64,000 nucleotides of DNA from DASSJF01 sp035280345. GTDB lineage: Bacteria > Sysuimicrobiota > Sysuimicrobiia > Sysuimicrobiales > Segetimicrobiaceae. The stretch covers positions 1 through 64,000 of the forward strand of contig DATEGA010000074.1 of the NCBI GenBank assembly GCA_035280345.1, in the 5' to 3' direction. Shown here one piece after another: positions 34,310-43,392 of this stretch (position 1 is its first letter; the number at the start of each line of letters is the position of its first letter). A program made the position numbers and the translations under genes. The notes under the pieces are model-generated. The model was not told the DNA's origin, made no database searches, and was given only the letters and a program-made list of their open reading frames with translations.

Positions 34310-35848
34310 ATGATGACGCGTCGGCTCGCGGTGTTGCTGGTCATCGCAGTTGCGATTGGGACCTTCGGCGCGGGGCCGTCTCGCGGACAGCCGAGGGACC
34401 AGGTCGTCATTGATCAAGGCACGGATACCGAAAGCCTTGATCCGATGTTCACCGAGGCACGTTTCAGCGACAACATCATGCTGACCATGTTCGAGACGCT
34501 GGTCACCCGGGACCCGGACATGCGCTACCGGCCTCGCCTCGCGGAGAGCTGGAAAATCATGAGCCCGACCGTGTGGCAGTTCCGCCTCCGGCAGGGCGTC
34601 AAGTTTCACGACGGGGAGCCGTTCAACGCGCAGGCGGTCAAATACACGATCGGCCGTCTCTACGACCCCGCGATCAAAGCGCCGAGCTTCTTGAAGGGTT
34701 TTGTGAAGTTGGATCGCATCGACGTGGTCAACGACTACACGATCAACATCGTGACAAAAGAACCGGCCCCGCTGATGCTCGAGTGGTTCGTCTATTTTTA
34801 CATGATGGCACCCAAGTATTACGGCGGCCTGACTCCGGCGCAGGCGGCGCTGCGGCCGATCGGCACCGGCGCCTACGTCTTCAAAGAGTGGGTCCACGAC
34901 GATCACCTGACCGTCACCGCCAATCCGAACTACTGGGGGACGAAGCCAAACATCCACACGATCGTCTGGCGGCCGGTGCCTGAAGCGGGGACACGGATTG
35001 CCGACCTGCTCTCCGGTGCCGCGGACATCATCGTCAACGTCTCTCCCGACCAGCTCAACCGGATCAACAGCTCTGCCGTCGCGTCGGTGAAGACCGTGGA
35101 AGGCGGCCGCGACATCTTCATCGGGATGCGAACGGACCGGCCGCAGTTCAAGGATCCGCGCGTGCGCCAGGCGATGAACTACGCGGTCGATGTCGACGCC
35201 ATCCTGAAGGGGCTGCTGAACGGGCGCGGCCGGCGCATGGCGACGCTCGTGAACGCGTACGCGAATCCCGCGGTCAAGCCCTACCCGTATGATCCGGCCA
35301 AGGCGAAGGCGCTCCTGGCCGAAGCCGGCTGGAAGCTCGACAATGGCGCACTGACGAAGGACGGCCAGCCTTTCTCCGTCACGCTCGACACCCCGGCCGG
35401 CCGCTACATTCGCGACAAGGAACTGGCCGAAGCGACCGCGTCGTATCTGGAGCAGGCCGGCGTGCGGATCAAGGTCAACCCGCTCGCGTGGCCGGTGTAC
35501 GCGAAGAAGATGTTCGAAGATACCAACCCGGCGGACATGTATTTGCTCGGCCTCGGCTCGTCGTTCGACGGGCAAGACGAGATCCGCTATCTGCAAAAGG
35601 ACTTCGGCTACAACCCGACGTTTTGGAACAACGTGGACTTCGAAAAAGGCTACCACGATCTCAACCTGACGGTCGACCCGAAACAGCGCATGGAGATCCT
35701 GTACAAGCTGCAGCAGATCGCCCATGACGATCCGCCGATCATCTACCTATATAAACAGACCGACTACTACGGGGTGAGCAAGCGGCTCAACTGGACGCCC
35801 CGCCGGGATGAATTGATCATCCTCGGCCAAGCATCCCTGACGCGGTAG
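34310..35848 (+). CDS. Family-5 solute-binding protein (system 4)
   Basis: A 512-residue SBP_bac_5 protein with a Sec-like signal (RRLAVLLVIAVAIGTFGAG, cut near SRGQ), no lipobox. Motifs: QGTDTESLDPMFTEARF, LRQGVKFHDGEPFNAQAV near 97, GTGAYVFKEW near 185, NPNYWGTKPNIHT, and VRQAMNYAVDVDAI near 284. Two ATG codons in tandem start the protein, with AGGGAGGG upstream. It precedes a desuccinylase-like gene and two permeases. The binder resembles those for glutathione/dipeptide-type importers, but specificity is not readable. Confidence 0.92.
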   Translation: MMTRRLAVLLVIAVAIGTFGAGPSRGQPRDQVVIDQGTDTESLDPMFTEARFSDNIMLTMFETLVTRDPDMRYRPRLAESWKIMSPTVWQFRLRQGVKFHDGEPFNAQAVKYTIGRLYDPAIKAPSFLKGFVKLDRIDVVNDYTINIVTKEPAPLMLEWFVYFYMMAPKYYGGLTPAQAALRPIGTGAYVFKEWVHDDHLTVTANPNYWGTKPNIHTIVWRPVPEAGTRIADLLSGAADIIVNVSPDQLNRINSSAVASVKTVEGGRDIFIGMRTDRPQFKDPRVRQAMNYAVDVDAILKGLLNGRGRRMATLVNAYANPAVKPYPYDPAKAKALLAEAGWKLDNGALTKDGQPFSVTLDTPAGRYIRDKELAEATASYLEQAGVRIKVNPLAWPVYAKKMFEDTNPADMYLLGLGSSFDGQDEIRYLQKDFGYNPTFWNNVDFEKGYHDLNLTVDPKQRMEILYKLQQIAHDDPPIIYLYKQTDYYGVSKRLNWTPRRDELIILGQASLTR

Positions 35849-35861
35849 CGCCGCGGCCCAC

Positions 35862-36833
35862 GTGATCATCGACGAGGTCGGCCGGCGCGGCACAAAGGTC
35901 TATGGGGAACTCACCTTCGACCACGCCGCGCTGGCCGGCCTCTCCTGGCCGTACATCTCGATCCGCGGCACGGCCGACGGTCCCACCGTGTGTGTCAGCG
36001 CGGGCATGCACGGGTCCGAGTACGCGGGCATCACGGCGGCTCAGCGGGTCGCCGAAGAACTCCGGCCGCAGGCGCTTCGCGGGCACGCATTCATCCTTCC
36101 GCTGGTGAACCAGCCCGCGTTCTGGGCGCGCGCCGCGGCGATCGTGCCGCTCGACGGCAAGAATCCGAGCCAGGTGTTCCCGGGCCGGCGCGACGGCACG
36201 GTCACCGAGGTCATGGCCGCCTATCTTTTCGATGAGGTCTTCTGCCGCTGCGATGCGCTGGTCGACCTGCACGGCGGGGACATCATGGAGCGGCTCGTCC
36301 CGTTTACGATCTTTCAGGAGACCGGAAACCAGGATCTCGACGCGCGGTCGCAGGCGCTCGCCGCAAGTTACGGGCTGCCGATCGCCGTGCGGCGGTCAAA
36401 GGAAGTGCTGAAACGGCAGGTTCCCGGCTATCTGCAGACAGCCATCGCGGTCCGCGGCATTCCGTCGATCGTGGCGGAAGCCGGCGGCGAAGACCAGGTC
36501 AAGCCGGACGACGTCGCCGCGCATATCAGCGGTCTCCGCGGAGTCCTTGCGCATCTCGGGATGATCGCGGGTGAAGCGCCGCGGCCGGCGCTGCGCCTCG
36601 TCGAGTTCGTGCTCGTGACCGCCGGACAGGACGGGCTCTTCCACCGGACGGCCGACATCGGCGACCGCGTGCAGGCCGGGCAAGTGATCGGCGGATTGAC
36701 GGACCTCTGGGGCCGTCCCCTCGAAGATCTCCGCGCGCCCGCGGACGCGGAAGTGCTCTTCCTGAGCACGAGCATGGCGGCGAAGAAAGGGGCGCTCTTG
36801 TTCGGCCTCGGCAAGCCCGTATCGGGCACGTAG
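35862..36833 (+). CDS. Succinylglutamate desuccinylase/aspartoacylase family zinc hydrolase (first copy)
   Basis: A 323-residue M14-like metalloenzyme; family members remove acyl groups from N-acyl amino acids such as N-succinylglutamate or N-acetylaspartate. Zinc-site motifs are present: GMHGSEYAG (His50, Glu53) and DLHGG (His137), with VAEAGG near 204-209 supplying the likely catalytic glutamate (Glu206). A beta-barrel C-terminal domain follows (GLFHRTADIGDRVQAGQVIG), as in the deacylase AstE/AGBL group. GTG start at 35862, 14 bases after the binder; the permease starts three bases after its stop. Its place inside the transporter operon suggests it deacylates the imported compound (inference). 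Confidence 0.88.
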   Translation: MIIDEVGRRGTKVYGELTFDHAALAGLSWPYISIRGTADGPTVCVSAGMHGSEYAGITAAQRVAEELRPQALRGHAFILPLVNQPAFWARAAAIVPLDGKNPSQVFPGRRDGTVTEVMAAYLFDEVFCRCDALVDLHGGDIMERLVPFTIFQETGNQDLDARSQALAASYGLPIAVRRSKEVLKRQVPGYLQTAIAVRGIPSIVAEAGGEDQVKPDDVAAHISGLRGVLAHLGMIAGEAPRPALRLVEFVLVTAGQDGLFHRTADIGDRVQAGQVIGGLTDLWGRPLEDLRAPADAEVLFLSTSMAAKKGALLFGLGKPVSGT

Positions 36834-36836
36834 CCG

Positions 36837-37754
36837 ATGGGAACGTTTGTCGCCCGGCGGCTCCTCGAGTCCGCGACCGTCCTACTCGGCGTGAGCTTCC
36901 TGGCCTTCGCGGTCTTGTTCCTGTCCGGCGATCCCACGTATTTGATGATTCCGGAAAACTATACGCGGCAGCAGATCGCGGAGTTTCGGCACTCGATGGG
37001 GTTCGACCGTCCGTGGTACATGCAGTATGGCGACTTTCTGGCGCGCGCCGCGCGCGGGGACTTCGGCGTGTCGCTGCGGAGCCAGCTGCCGGCGCTCCCG
37101 CTCGTGATGGAGCGGATGCCCGCGACGCTCGAACTGGCCGTCGCCGCCATGCTGCTGTCGCTGGCCGTGGCCGTGCCGACCGGCATCGTCGCCGCGACCC
37201 ACCGCCGCACACTCGTGGACGGCGCCAGCATGGTCGGCAGCCTGGTCGGGCAGTCCGCGCCCGGGTTTTGGATCGGGCTCGTGCTCATCCTTGTCTTCGG
37301 GGTGGAACTGCGCTGGCTGCCCGTGTCCGGCCGCGGCGGACTGTCGCACCTCGTCCTGCCCGGCGTGACCCTCGCGATGTACTCGATGGGGCGCAACGCC
37401 CGCGTCGTGCGCGCGTCGATGCTGGACGCCCTCGGCCACGACTTCATCCGCACCGCCTACGCCAAGGGTGCGTCGCGGCTCGCGGTGCTCTACCGCCATG
37501 CGCTGCGCAACGCGCTCTTGCCGATCGTGACGCTTGTCGGCCTGGACTTCGGTGTCCTGTTGGGAGGCGCCATCATCACGGAAACCGTGTTCGCGTGGCC
37601 CGGCGTCGGCCGGCTGGTCATCAACGCCATCTATGAAAAAGACTTTCCGATCGTCGAGGCGGCGGTGGTTCTCATCGCGGCCATCTTCGTGCTCCTGAAT
37701 CTATGCGTGGACCTGGCCTACGGTTATCTGGATCCGCGCATCCGGTACAGCTGA
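36837..37754 (+). CDS. DppB-type permease (system 4)
   Basis: A 305-residue DppB permease with FVARRLLESATVLLGVSFLAFAV at the N-terminus, FRHSMGFDRPWYMQYGDFLARAARGDFG in the first loop, EAA loop RTAYAKGASRLAVLYRHALRNA near 206, ETVFAWPGVGRLVINAIYEKDFP near 248 and DLAYGYLDPRIRYS at the end. ATG three bases after the desuccinylase-like stop; the DppC gene follows three bases after its own stop, so the four genes are one unit. Confidence 0.93.
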   Translation: MGTFVARRLLESATVLLGVSFLAFAVLFLSGDPTYLMIPENYTRQQIAEFRHSMGFDRPWYMQYGDFLARAARGDFGVSLRSQLPALPLVMERMPATLELAVAAMLLSLAVAVPTGIVAATHRRTLVDGASMVGSLVGQSAPGFWIGLVLILVFGVELRWLPVSGRGGLSHLVLPGVTLAMYSMGRNARVVRASMLDALGHDFIRTAYAKGASRLAVLYRHALRNALLPIVTLVGLDFGVLLGGAIITETVFAWPGVGRLVINAIYEKDFPIVEAAVVLIAAIFVLLNLCVDLAYGYLDPRIRYS

Positions 37755-37757
37755 GGG

Positions 37758-38603
37758 ATGCGGGCGCGCGCGCTGCGAAATTTCCGCGGCTCTCCCGGCG
37801 CCGTCGGGGGCCTCGTGCTCTTGCTGTGCATCGTCGCGGCGGCCTCGGTCTCCCCATGGGTCACGGGCCAGTCGACCACTCTCGTCCGGGTGCAGGACCG
37901 GCTGCTGCAGCCGCTGACCGTGCAGGGCGGCTACCGGCACTGGCTCGGAACGGACGCGCTCGGCCGCGACATCTTGAGCCGCCTGCTGGTCGGCGCCCGG
38001 ATCTCGCTGCTCGTGGGGCTGACGGCGGTGTTGATCGGCGGCAGCCTCGGCACGGCGATCGGCTTGTTGAGCGGCTACTACGGCGGGTGGACCGACCGCG
38101 TGATGATGCGGTTCGGGGACATGCAACTCGCGTTCCCGTTCATCTTGCTCGCCCTGGCGGTCATGGCCGTCCTCGGGCCCGGACTCGTCAACATCATCGG
38201 CGTGCTGGGTCTCACGAGTTGGGTGACCTACGCCCGCGTCGTGCGCTCGGAGGTCCTTTCCCTCCGGGAGCGCGAGTTCGTGCAGGCCGCGCGCGCGGTC
38301 GGCGCGCCCGCGGCACGAGTGCTGGTGGTCCACGCGCTGCCCAACGTGGTGGGGACGGTGATCGTCGTGGCGACGTTTTCGGTCGCCAGCACGATCCTGG
38401 CGGAAGCCGGACTCAGTTTTCTCGGCCTCGGCGTGGGCGCGTCGACGCCGACGTGGGGGGCGATGCTCGCCGACGCCCGGGAATACATGACCGATGCCTG
38501 GTGGCTGACCGCGTTTCCGGGACTGGCCATCCTCATGACCGTCCTCGGCGTCAACTTGGTCGGGGACTGGCTGCGCGACTACTTGGATCCGCGCCTTCGA
38601 TGA
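37758..38603 (+). CDS. DppC-type permease (system 4)
   Basis: A 281-residue DppC permease, the shortest of the set because its N-terminal cytoplasmic tail is brief. HWLGTDALGRDILSRLLVGAR near 62, EAA loop QAARAVGAPAARVLVVHALPN near 177, SFLGLGVGASTPTWG near 222 and NLVGDWLRDYLDPRLR at the end. It is followed after 33 bases by the large Asp-box protein gene. A minus-strand frame of over a thousand codons covering this gene and the next is antisense shadow with no recognisable domain. Confidence 0.93.
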   Translation: MRARALRNFRGSPGAVGGLVLLLCIVAAASVSPWVTGQSTTLVRVQDRLLQPLTVQGGYRHWLGTDALGRDILSRLLVGARISLLVGLTAVLIGGSLGTAIGLLSGYYGGWTDRVMMRFGDMQLAFPFILLALAVMAVLGPGLVNIIGVLGLTSWVTYARVVRSEVLSLREREFVQAARAVGAPAARVLVVHALPNVVGTVIVVATFSVASTILAEAGLSFLGLGVGASTPTWGAMLADAREYMTDAWWLTAFPGLAILMTVLGVNLVGDWLRDYLDPRLR

Positions 38604-38636
38604 TTCGAGCACTGCGATAGACGGGAGGTATACAGG

Positions 38637-41600
38637 ATGAGCCAGAGTGCGTTGGACCGCGACCCGGGCCTGCTCAATTCGCTCCGCTGGCGGCAGGTCG
38701 GGCCGTTTCGAGGAGGCCGCGTCGTCGCAGTCGCCGGCCACCCTACGCGCCCGCAGGTCTTCTACTTCGGTTCCACGGGCGGCGGCGTGTGGAAGACCGA
38801 GGACGCCGGCTGGAACTGGCACAACATTTCCGACGGATTCTTCAACACCGCCTCGGTCGGCGCGATCGCCGTCGCGGAATCGGACCCCAATGTGATCTAC
38901 GCCGGTATGGGCGAATCGTGCATCCGCGGCAACGTCGCGCACGGCGACGGCGTCTATCGGACCGATGACGGCGGGAAAACGTGGCGGCATGCCGGCCTCG
39001 GCGACAGCCAGCATATCGCGCGCGTGCGCATCGACCCCCGCGATCCGAGCCTGGTCTACGCCGCGGTGCTGGGACACGTCTTCGGCCCAAGCGACGAGCG
39101 CGGCGTCTTCCGGTCCAAGGACGGCGGCAAGACCTGGACGCGCAGCCTCTTCCGAAGCAACCGCGCGGGCGCGTGCGATCTCAGCATGGATGCGAACAAT
39201 CCGCGGGTGCTCTACGCGGCGGTCTGGGAGGCCCACCGCACGCCGTGGGGCCTCAGCAGCGGCGGCCCCGGGAGCGGCCTCTTCAAGACGACCGACGGCG
39301 GCGAAACCTGGATCGAACTGACCGGCAACCCCGGCCTCCCGGGCGGCACCAGCGGCCGCATCGGCGTGGCCGCCTCCGCGGCGCGGCCGGACCGCGTCTG
39401 GGCGATCGTCGAAGCCGAGGAAGGCGGCATCTTTCGGTCCGACAACGGCGGCGCGACGTGGGAACGGCTCAACGACGAGCGGGAGCCGCGGCAGCGTCCC
39501 TTCTACTACAGCCACATCTTCGCCGACCCGTCGGATCCGGAAACCGTCTACGTCGCGAACCTGGATCTGTGGCGATCGGTCGACGGCGGGCGGACGTTCC
39601 AGAAAAAGTCGCTCCCGCACGGGGACCATCACGACCTCTGGCTGGACCCGAAAGATCCGCAGCGCATGATCAATGGCAGTGACGGCGGGGGGAGCGTCTC
39701 GCTGAACGGCGGAGAGTCCTGGTCCACGCTGTACAACCAGCCGACGGCCGAGCTGTACCACGTGATCACCGATAATCAGATCCCCTACCGCATCTATGGC
39801 GCACAGCAGGATAACTCGACCATCTGCCTGCCGAGCTCGGCTCTCAACGGCGCGATCCATCCCAACTCGTATCACGATGTTGGCGGCAGCGAGTCCGGTT
39901 ACATCGCGGTGCGTCCCGATAATCCGAACATCGTCTACGCCGGCATCTTCCAAGGGATGATGACGCGATACGACCACCACACCGGGGACGTCCGCGACAA
40001 CACCGTGTGGCCGCAAAACCTGGCCGGCTGGGGCGCCGAAGCGCTGAAGTACCGATTCCAGTGGACGTTTCCGATTGTGCTGTCCCCGCACGACCCCAAC
40101 GTCCTGTATGCCACCGGCAACCACGTCTTCCGGACAACCGACGAAGGCGCGAGCTGGGAGGTGATCAGCCCCGACCTGACGCGCAACGACCCCGGCAAGC
40201 TGGGCCAGTCGGGCGGGCCGGTCACGAAGGACAACGTGGGCACCGAGTACTACTGCACGATCTTCGCGTTCTGTGAGTCGCCCCGCAAAGCGGGTGTCCT
40301 CTGGGCCGGCTCCGACGACGGTCTCGTCCACGTCTCCGCCGACGGCGGCAAGAACTGGCGCAACGTCACACCCAAGGCCCTGCCGGAATGGGCGCTCATC
40401 AGCATCATCGAGGCGTCTCCGCACGATCCCGCCGCCGCGTTCGTCGCGGCCACCCGGTACAAGTCGGATGATCTCCGCCCGTACCTCTTCAAGACCAAGG
40501 ACTACGGCGCGACGTGGGATCTCATCATCGACGGGCTGCCCGAGAATCTCATCACGCGCTCGGTGCGTGAGGACCCGGCGCGTGCGGGCATCTTGTATGC
40601 TGGCACGGAAACCGGCGTCTTCGTCAGCCTCAACGGCGGAGGACGCTGGACGGCGCTCCGAGGCGGGCTCCCGGTGTCGCCGGCGCACGACCTGGTGGTG
40701 AAAGACAGCGAGCTCGTCGTCGCCACGCACGGCCGGTCGTTTTGGATTCTCGACGACCTGACACCGCTGCGGCAGCTCGCGGCGGAAGCGCCCGCGGCCG
40801 GCGCGCACCTGTTCGCCCCGCGCACCACCACCCGCGCGAGGTACAAGTCATTATCCCTTCGAAAGGGCGGGCGTGTCCTCTACGGCCGGGCCGGCGGTTT
40901 CGGCATCACGGCGCGCGACACCGGAAACGGATCGCCCTCGCTGCTCGACGCCGGCGAAAACCCGCCCTCCGGCGTGGTCGTGCACTACTACCTCCGCGAG
41001 AAGCCGGCCGCGGAGGTGAAGCTCGCGTTTCTCGATGACCGGGATCGTCTGATCCGCGAGTTTTCGAGCAATGACAAGGCGCCGGACCGCCGGTCCGGGC
41101 TCGCCTATTCGCTGACCGGCGACGAGCAGAACCCCACGGTGCCGGCCGAGAAAGGCGGCAACCGCTTCGTCTGGAACATGCGGCTCCCCGGAGCGCGCGA
41201 AGTCCCGGACGCGGCGCTGTGGTTCGGGTTCATGGGCGGACCGGTCGTCCTGCCCGGCACGTACAAAGTGCGGTTGACCGCCGGCCGCGAGGTACTCACG
41301 AAGCCCTTCGAGATCGTGAAGGACCCGCGCCTCGACCTACCGGACCGGGCGCTCCAGGACCAGTTTCAATTCTTGCGCGACATCCGCGACACGCTGAGCG
41401 GCATCAACGGGGCCGTGATCACCGCCCGCGAGATCCGCGAGCAGATCAAGCAGTGGGTGTCGCGCGCCGAAGGCCTGCGGGGCAGCGACGCCCTCGCCGG
41501 CGCCGCGCGGGAGCTCGGCGCGGAGCTGGACCGCATCGAGGACGAACTGATCCAGTGGCGGGCGCAGGCCTACGAGGATGTCTTCCACTATCCCGTGCGG

Positions 41601-41813
41601 CTCAACAACCAGATCGCGACGATCGCCGATCTCATGAGCATCACCGACGGCGCGCCGACCCGGCAGGCCCGCGAACTGTTCGCGGAGCTGCGCGCACGCG
41701 CCGACACACAGCTCAAACGGCTGGCGGAGATCAAGAAAGGCGGCGTCGCGATGTTTAGCGACGCCCTGCGGAAGCTCGGCGTCCCGCCGATCAAGATTCC
41801 GGCGGACGAATAA
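38637..41813 (+). CDS. Large Asp-box (BNR/sialidase-like, VPS10/sortilin-type) repeat protein
   Basis: A 1058-residue protein built of beta-propeller repeats. I count about eleven Asp-box motifs, S/T-x-D-x-G-x-T-W, for example TEDAGWNW, TDDGGKTW, SKDGGKTW, TTDGGETW, SDNGGATW, SVDGGRTF, SADGGKNW and TKDYGATW, spread over residues 50-665. Two propellers fit this length. A linker region with a beta-rich domain follows, then a helical C-terminus from about 915 with charged helices. Relatives are usually annotated glycosyl hydrolase or photosystem-stability factor-like and most carry an export signal; none is visible here (MSQSALDRDPGLLNSLRW). ATG preceded by GGGAGGT. Function unknown; it sits between two peptide-transport modules. 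Confidence 0.85.
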   Translation: MSQSALDRDPGLLNSLRWRQVGPFRGGRVVAVAGHPTRPQVFYFGSTGGGVWKTEDAGWNWHNISDGFFNTASVGAIAVAESDPNVIYAGMGESCIRGNVAHGDGVYRTDDGGKTWRHAGLGDSQHIARVRIDPRDPSLVYAAVLGHVFGPSDERGVFRSKDGGKTWTRSLFRSNRAGACDLSMDANNPRVLYAAVWEAHRTPWGLSSGGPGSGLFKTTDGGETWIELTGNPGLPGGTSGRIGVAASAARPDRVWAIVEAEEGGIFRSDNGGATWERLNDEREPRQRPFYYSHIFADPSDPETVYVANLDLWRSVDGGRTFQKKSLPHGDHHDLWLDPKDPQRMINGSDGGGSVSLNGGESWSTLYNQPTAELYHVITDNQIPYRIYGAQQDNSTICLPSSALNGAIHPNSYHDVGGSESGYIAVRPDNPNIVYAGIFQGMMTRYDHHTGDVRDNTVWPQNLAGWGAEALKYRFQWTFPIVLSPHDPNVLYATGNHVFRTTDEGASWEVISPDLTRNDPGKLGQSGGPVTKDNVGTEYYCTIFAFCESPRKAGVLWAGSDDGLVHVSADGGKNWRNVTPKALPEWALISIIEASPHDPAAAFVAATRYKSDDLRPYLFKTKDYGATWDLIIDGLPENLITRSVREDPARAGILYAGTETGVFVSLNGGGRWTALRGGLPVSPAHDLVVKDSELVVATHGRSFWILDDLTPLRQLAAEAPAAGAHLFAPRTTTRARYKSLSLRKGGRVLYGRAGGFGITARDTGNGSPSLLDAGENPPSGVVVHYYLREKPAAEVKLAFLDDRDRLIREFSSNDKAPDRRSGLAYSLTGDEQNPTVPAEKGGNRFVWNMRLPGAREVPDAALWFGFMGGPVVLPGTYKVRLTAGREVLTKPFEIVKDPRLDLPDRALQDQFQFLRDIRDTLSGINGAVITAREIREQIKQWVSRAEGLRGSDALAGAARELGAELDRIEDELIQWRAQAYEDVFHYPVRLNNQIATIADLMSITDGAPTRQARELFAELRARADTQLKRLAEIKKGGVAMFSDALRKLGVPPIKIPADE

Positions 41814-41853
41814 GCGTAGGACACCACACAGCACTACGGGGGAGGCGCAACCG

Positions 41854-43365
41854 ATGAAGTGGGCACGGACGGCAATGCTGGCAGCAGGCCTGGCCCTTGC
41901 GTTGGCGGCGGCGATGGGGTCGCCAATCCCACCGTCGCATGCGGCGGCCGCCGGTACGGTGACGGTCGCGCAGGGCGCCGAGCCCGCCACGCTCGATCCG
42001 CTTCAGGAGATCTCCCGCACCGGCTACAACGTCACGCTGCAGATCTACGACCCGCTCTTCATGCGCAACCCGGCGGGCCGGATCGTCCCGATGCTGGCGA
42101 GCGGCTACAAGATCGTCAACCCGACGACCTGGCAGTTCAGCCTGCGCAAGGGCGTCAAGTTCCACAACGGCGAGCCGTTCGACGCGGCGGCGGTCAAGTT
42201 CACCATCGAGCGCGCGATGCTCAAGGACTCCCCGTCGAATTATCTGGTGGATGGGGTGAAGAGCGTTCGCGCGGTCGATCCGTACACCGTCGAAGTCACG
42301 ACCGCCGATCCGCTGCCGCTGCTGCTGCCGAGGCTGATGCTGCTGGGCATCGCCCCGCCGAAGTACTACCAGGAGCGGGGGGCGAGCTACGTCGCCACGC
42401 ATCCGGTGGGCACCGGCCCGTACCGCTTCCAGTCGTGGGTCAAGGACGACCGGCTGACCCTAACCGCCAACCACGACTACTGGGGCGGCGCACCGTCCAT
42501 CCAAACGGTCGTGTTCCGCCTGATCCCCGACCCGGCGGCGCGCGTCGCGGCGTTCCGGAGCGGCGAGGTCGACCTCATCACCGATTTCGCGCCCGACCTC
42601 GTGCCGAGCGTGGCGAACGATCCTCGGCTCAAGGTCGCGGTGACGACCGGCACGCGCTCCATCAACATCATGCTCGACACGCAGACCGGGCCGCTGCGCG
42701 ATAAGCGCGTCCGCCAGGCCCTCAACTATGCCGTCGACAAGGACACGATCGTCAAGAACATCCTCGGCGGCTTCGGGACCGTCGAGTCGACGCTCGTTCC
42801 CGCCGCGTACCTCGGGTTCAACCCACGGCTCAAGCCCTACGCGTACGATCCGGCGAAGGCAAAGGCGCTCCTCGCCCAGGCCGGCTACCCCAACGGATTC
42901 CCGATCGTCTTTCAGTCACCCCGCGGCCGGTATCTCGCGGACGCGCAGGTGTCGCAGGCGGTCGTGGGCTACCTGAAGGCCGCCGGAGTCAACGCGGATC
43001 TCAAGTATTACGAGTGGGGCAACTACGTCAACATGTACTTCAAGCACCAGCTCGGGCCGATCTTCCTGATCGGCTCGGCGTCCGCGGCCCTCGACGCGGC
43101 CGACGCGCTCGAGAACGTCTCCTGCGGCGTGTGGGACTCGTGGTACTGCAACCAGGGCATCCAAGCGATGTACACAAAGGCGATCGCGACGGTGCAGCCC
43201 GACCGCCGCGCGGCCCAGTACCGTGAGATTCAACCCCTGATCTACGACGAGGCGCCGATCATCTTCATGTACGCCCAGAAAGGCATCTACGGCGTGAACG
43301 CGCGCCTCAACTGGACGCCGCAGGACGACGAGACACTGTGGTTGGCCAAGTCAACCGTGAAGTAA
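41854..43365 (+). CDS. Family-5 solute-binding protein (system 5)
   Basis: A 503-residue SBP_bac_5 protein with a Sec signal (TAMLAAGLALALAAAMG, cut near SHAAA), no lipobox. Motifs: QGAEPATLDPLQEI, LRKGVKFHNGEPFDAAAV near 98, GTGPYRFQSW near 187 and a C-terminal NARLNWTPQDDETLWLA that closely resembles the end of the system 4 binder (SKRLNWTPRRDELIIL), so the two are likely duplicates. GGGGGAGG lies upstream of the ATG. A cysteine pair (SCGVWDSWYC) near residue 425 could form a disulphide. Confidence 0.92.
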   Translation: MKWARTAMLAAGLALALAAAMGSPIPPSHAAAAGTVTVAQGAEPATLDPLQEISRTGYNVTLQIYDPLFMRNPAGRIVPMLASGYKIVNPTTWQFSLRKGVKFHNGEPFDAAAVKFTIERAMLKDSPSNYLVDGVKSVRAVDPYTVEVTTADPLPLLLPRLMLLGIAPPKYYQERGASYVATHPVGTGPYRFQSWVKDDRLTLTANHDYWGGAPSIQTVVFRLIPDPAARVAAFRSGEVDLITDFAPDLVPSVANDPRLKVAVTTGTRSINIMLDTQTGPLRDKRVRQALNYAVDKDTIVKNILGGFGTVESTLVPAAYLGFNPRLKPYAYDPAKAKALLAQAGYPNGFPIVFQSPRGRYLADAQVSQAVVGYLKAAGVNADLKYYEWGNYVNMYFKHQLGPIFLIGSASAALDAADALENVSCGVWDSWYCNQGIQAMYTKAIATVQPDRRAAQYREIQPLIYDEAPIIFMYAQKGIYGVNARLNWTPQDDETLWLAKSTVK

Positions 43366-43392
43366 AGAGCGGCCCGCCAAACTGACGGACCG

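Noticed and set aside
37701..40808. Minus-strand open frame of about 1035 codons
   Set aside because: Antisense to the DppC and Asp-box genes; no recognisable domain, and both sense genes have clear family motifs and ribosome binding sites.
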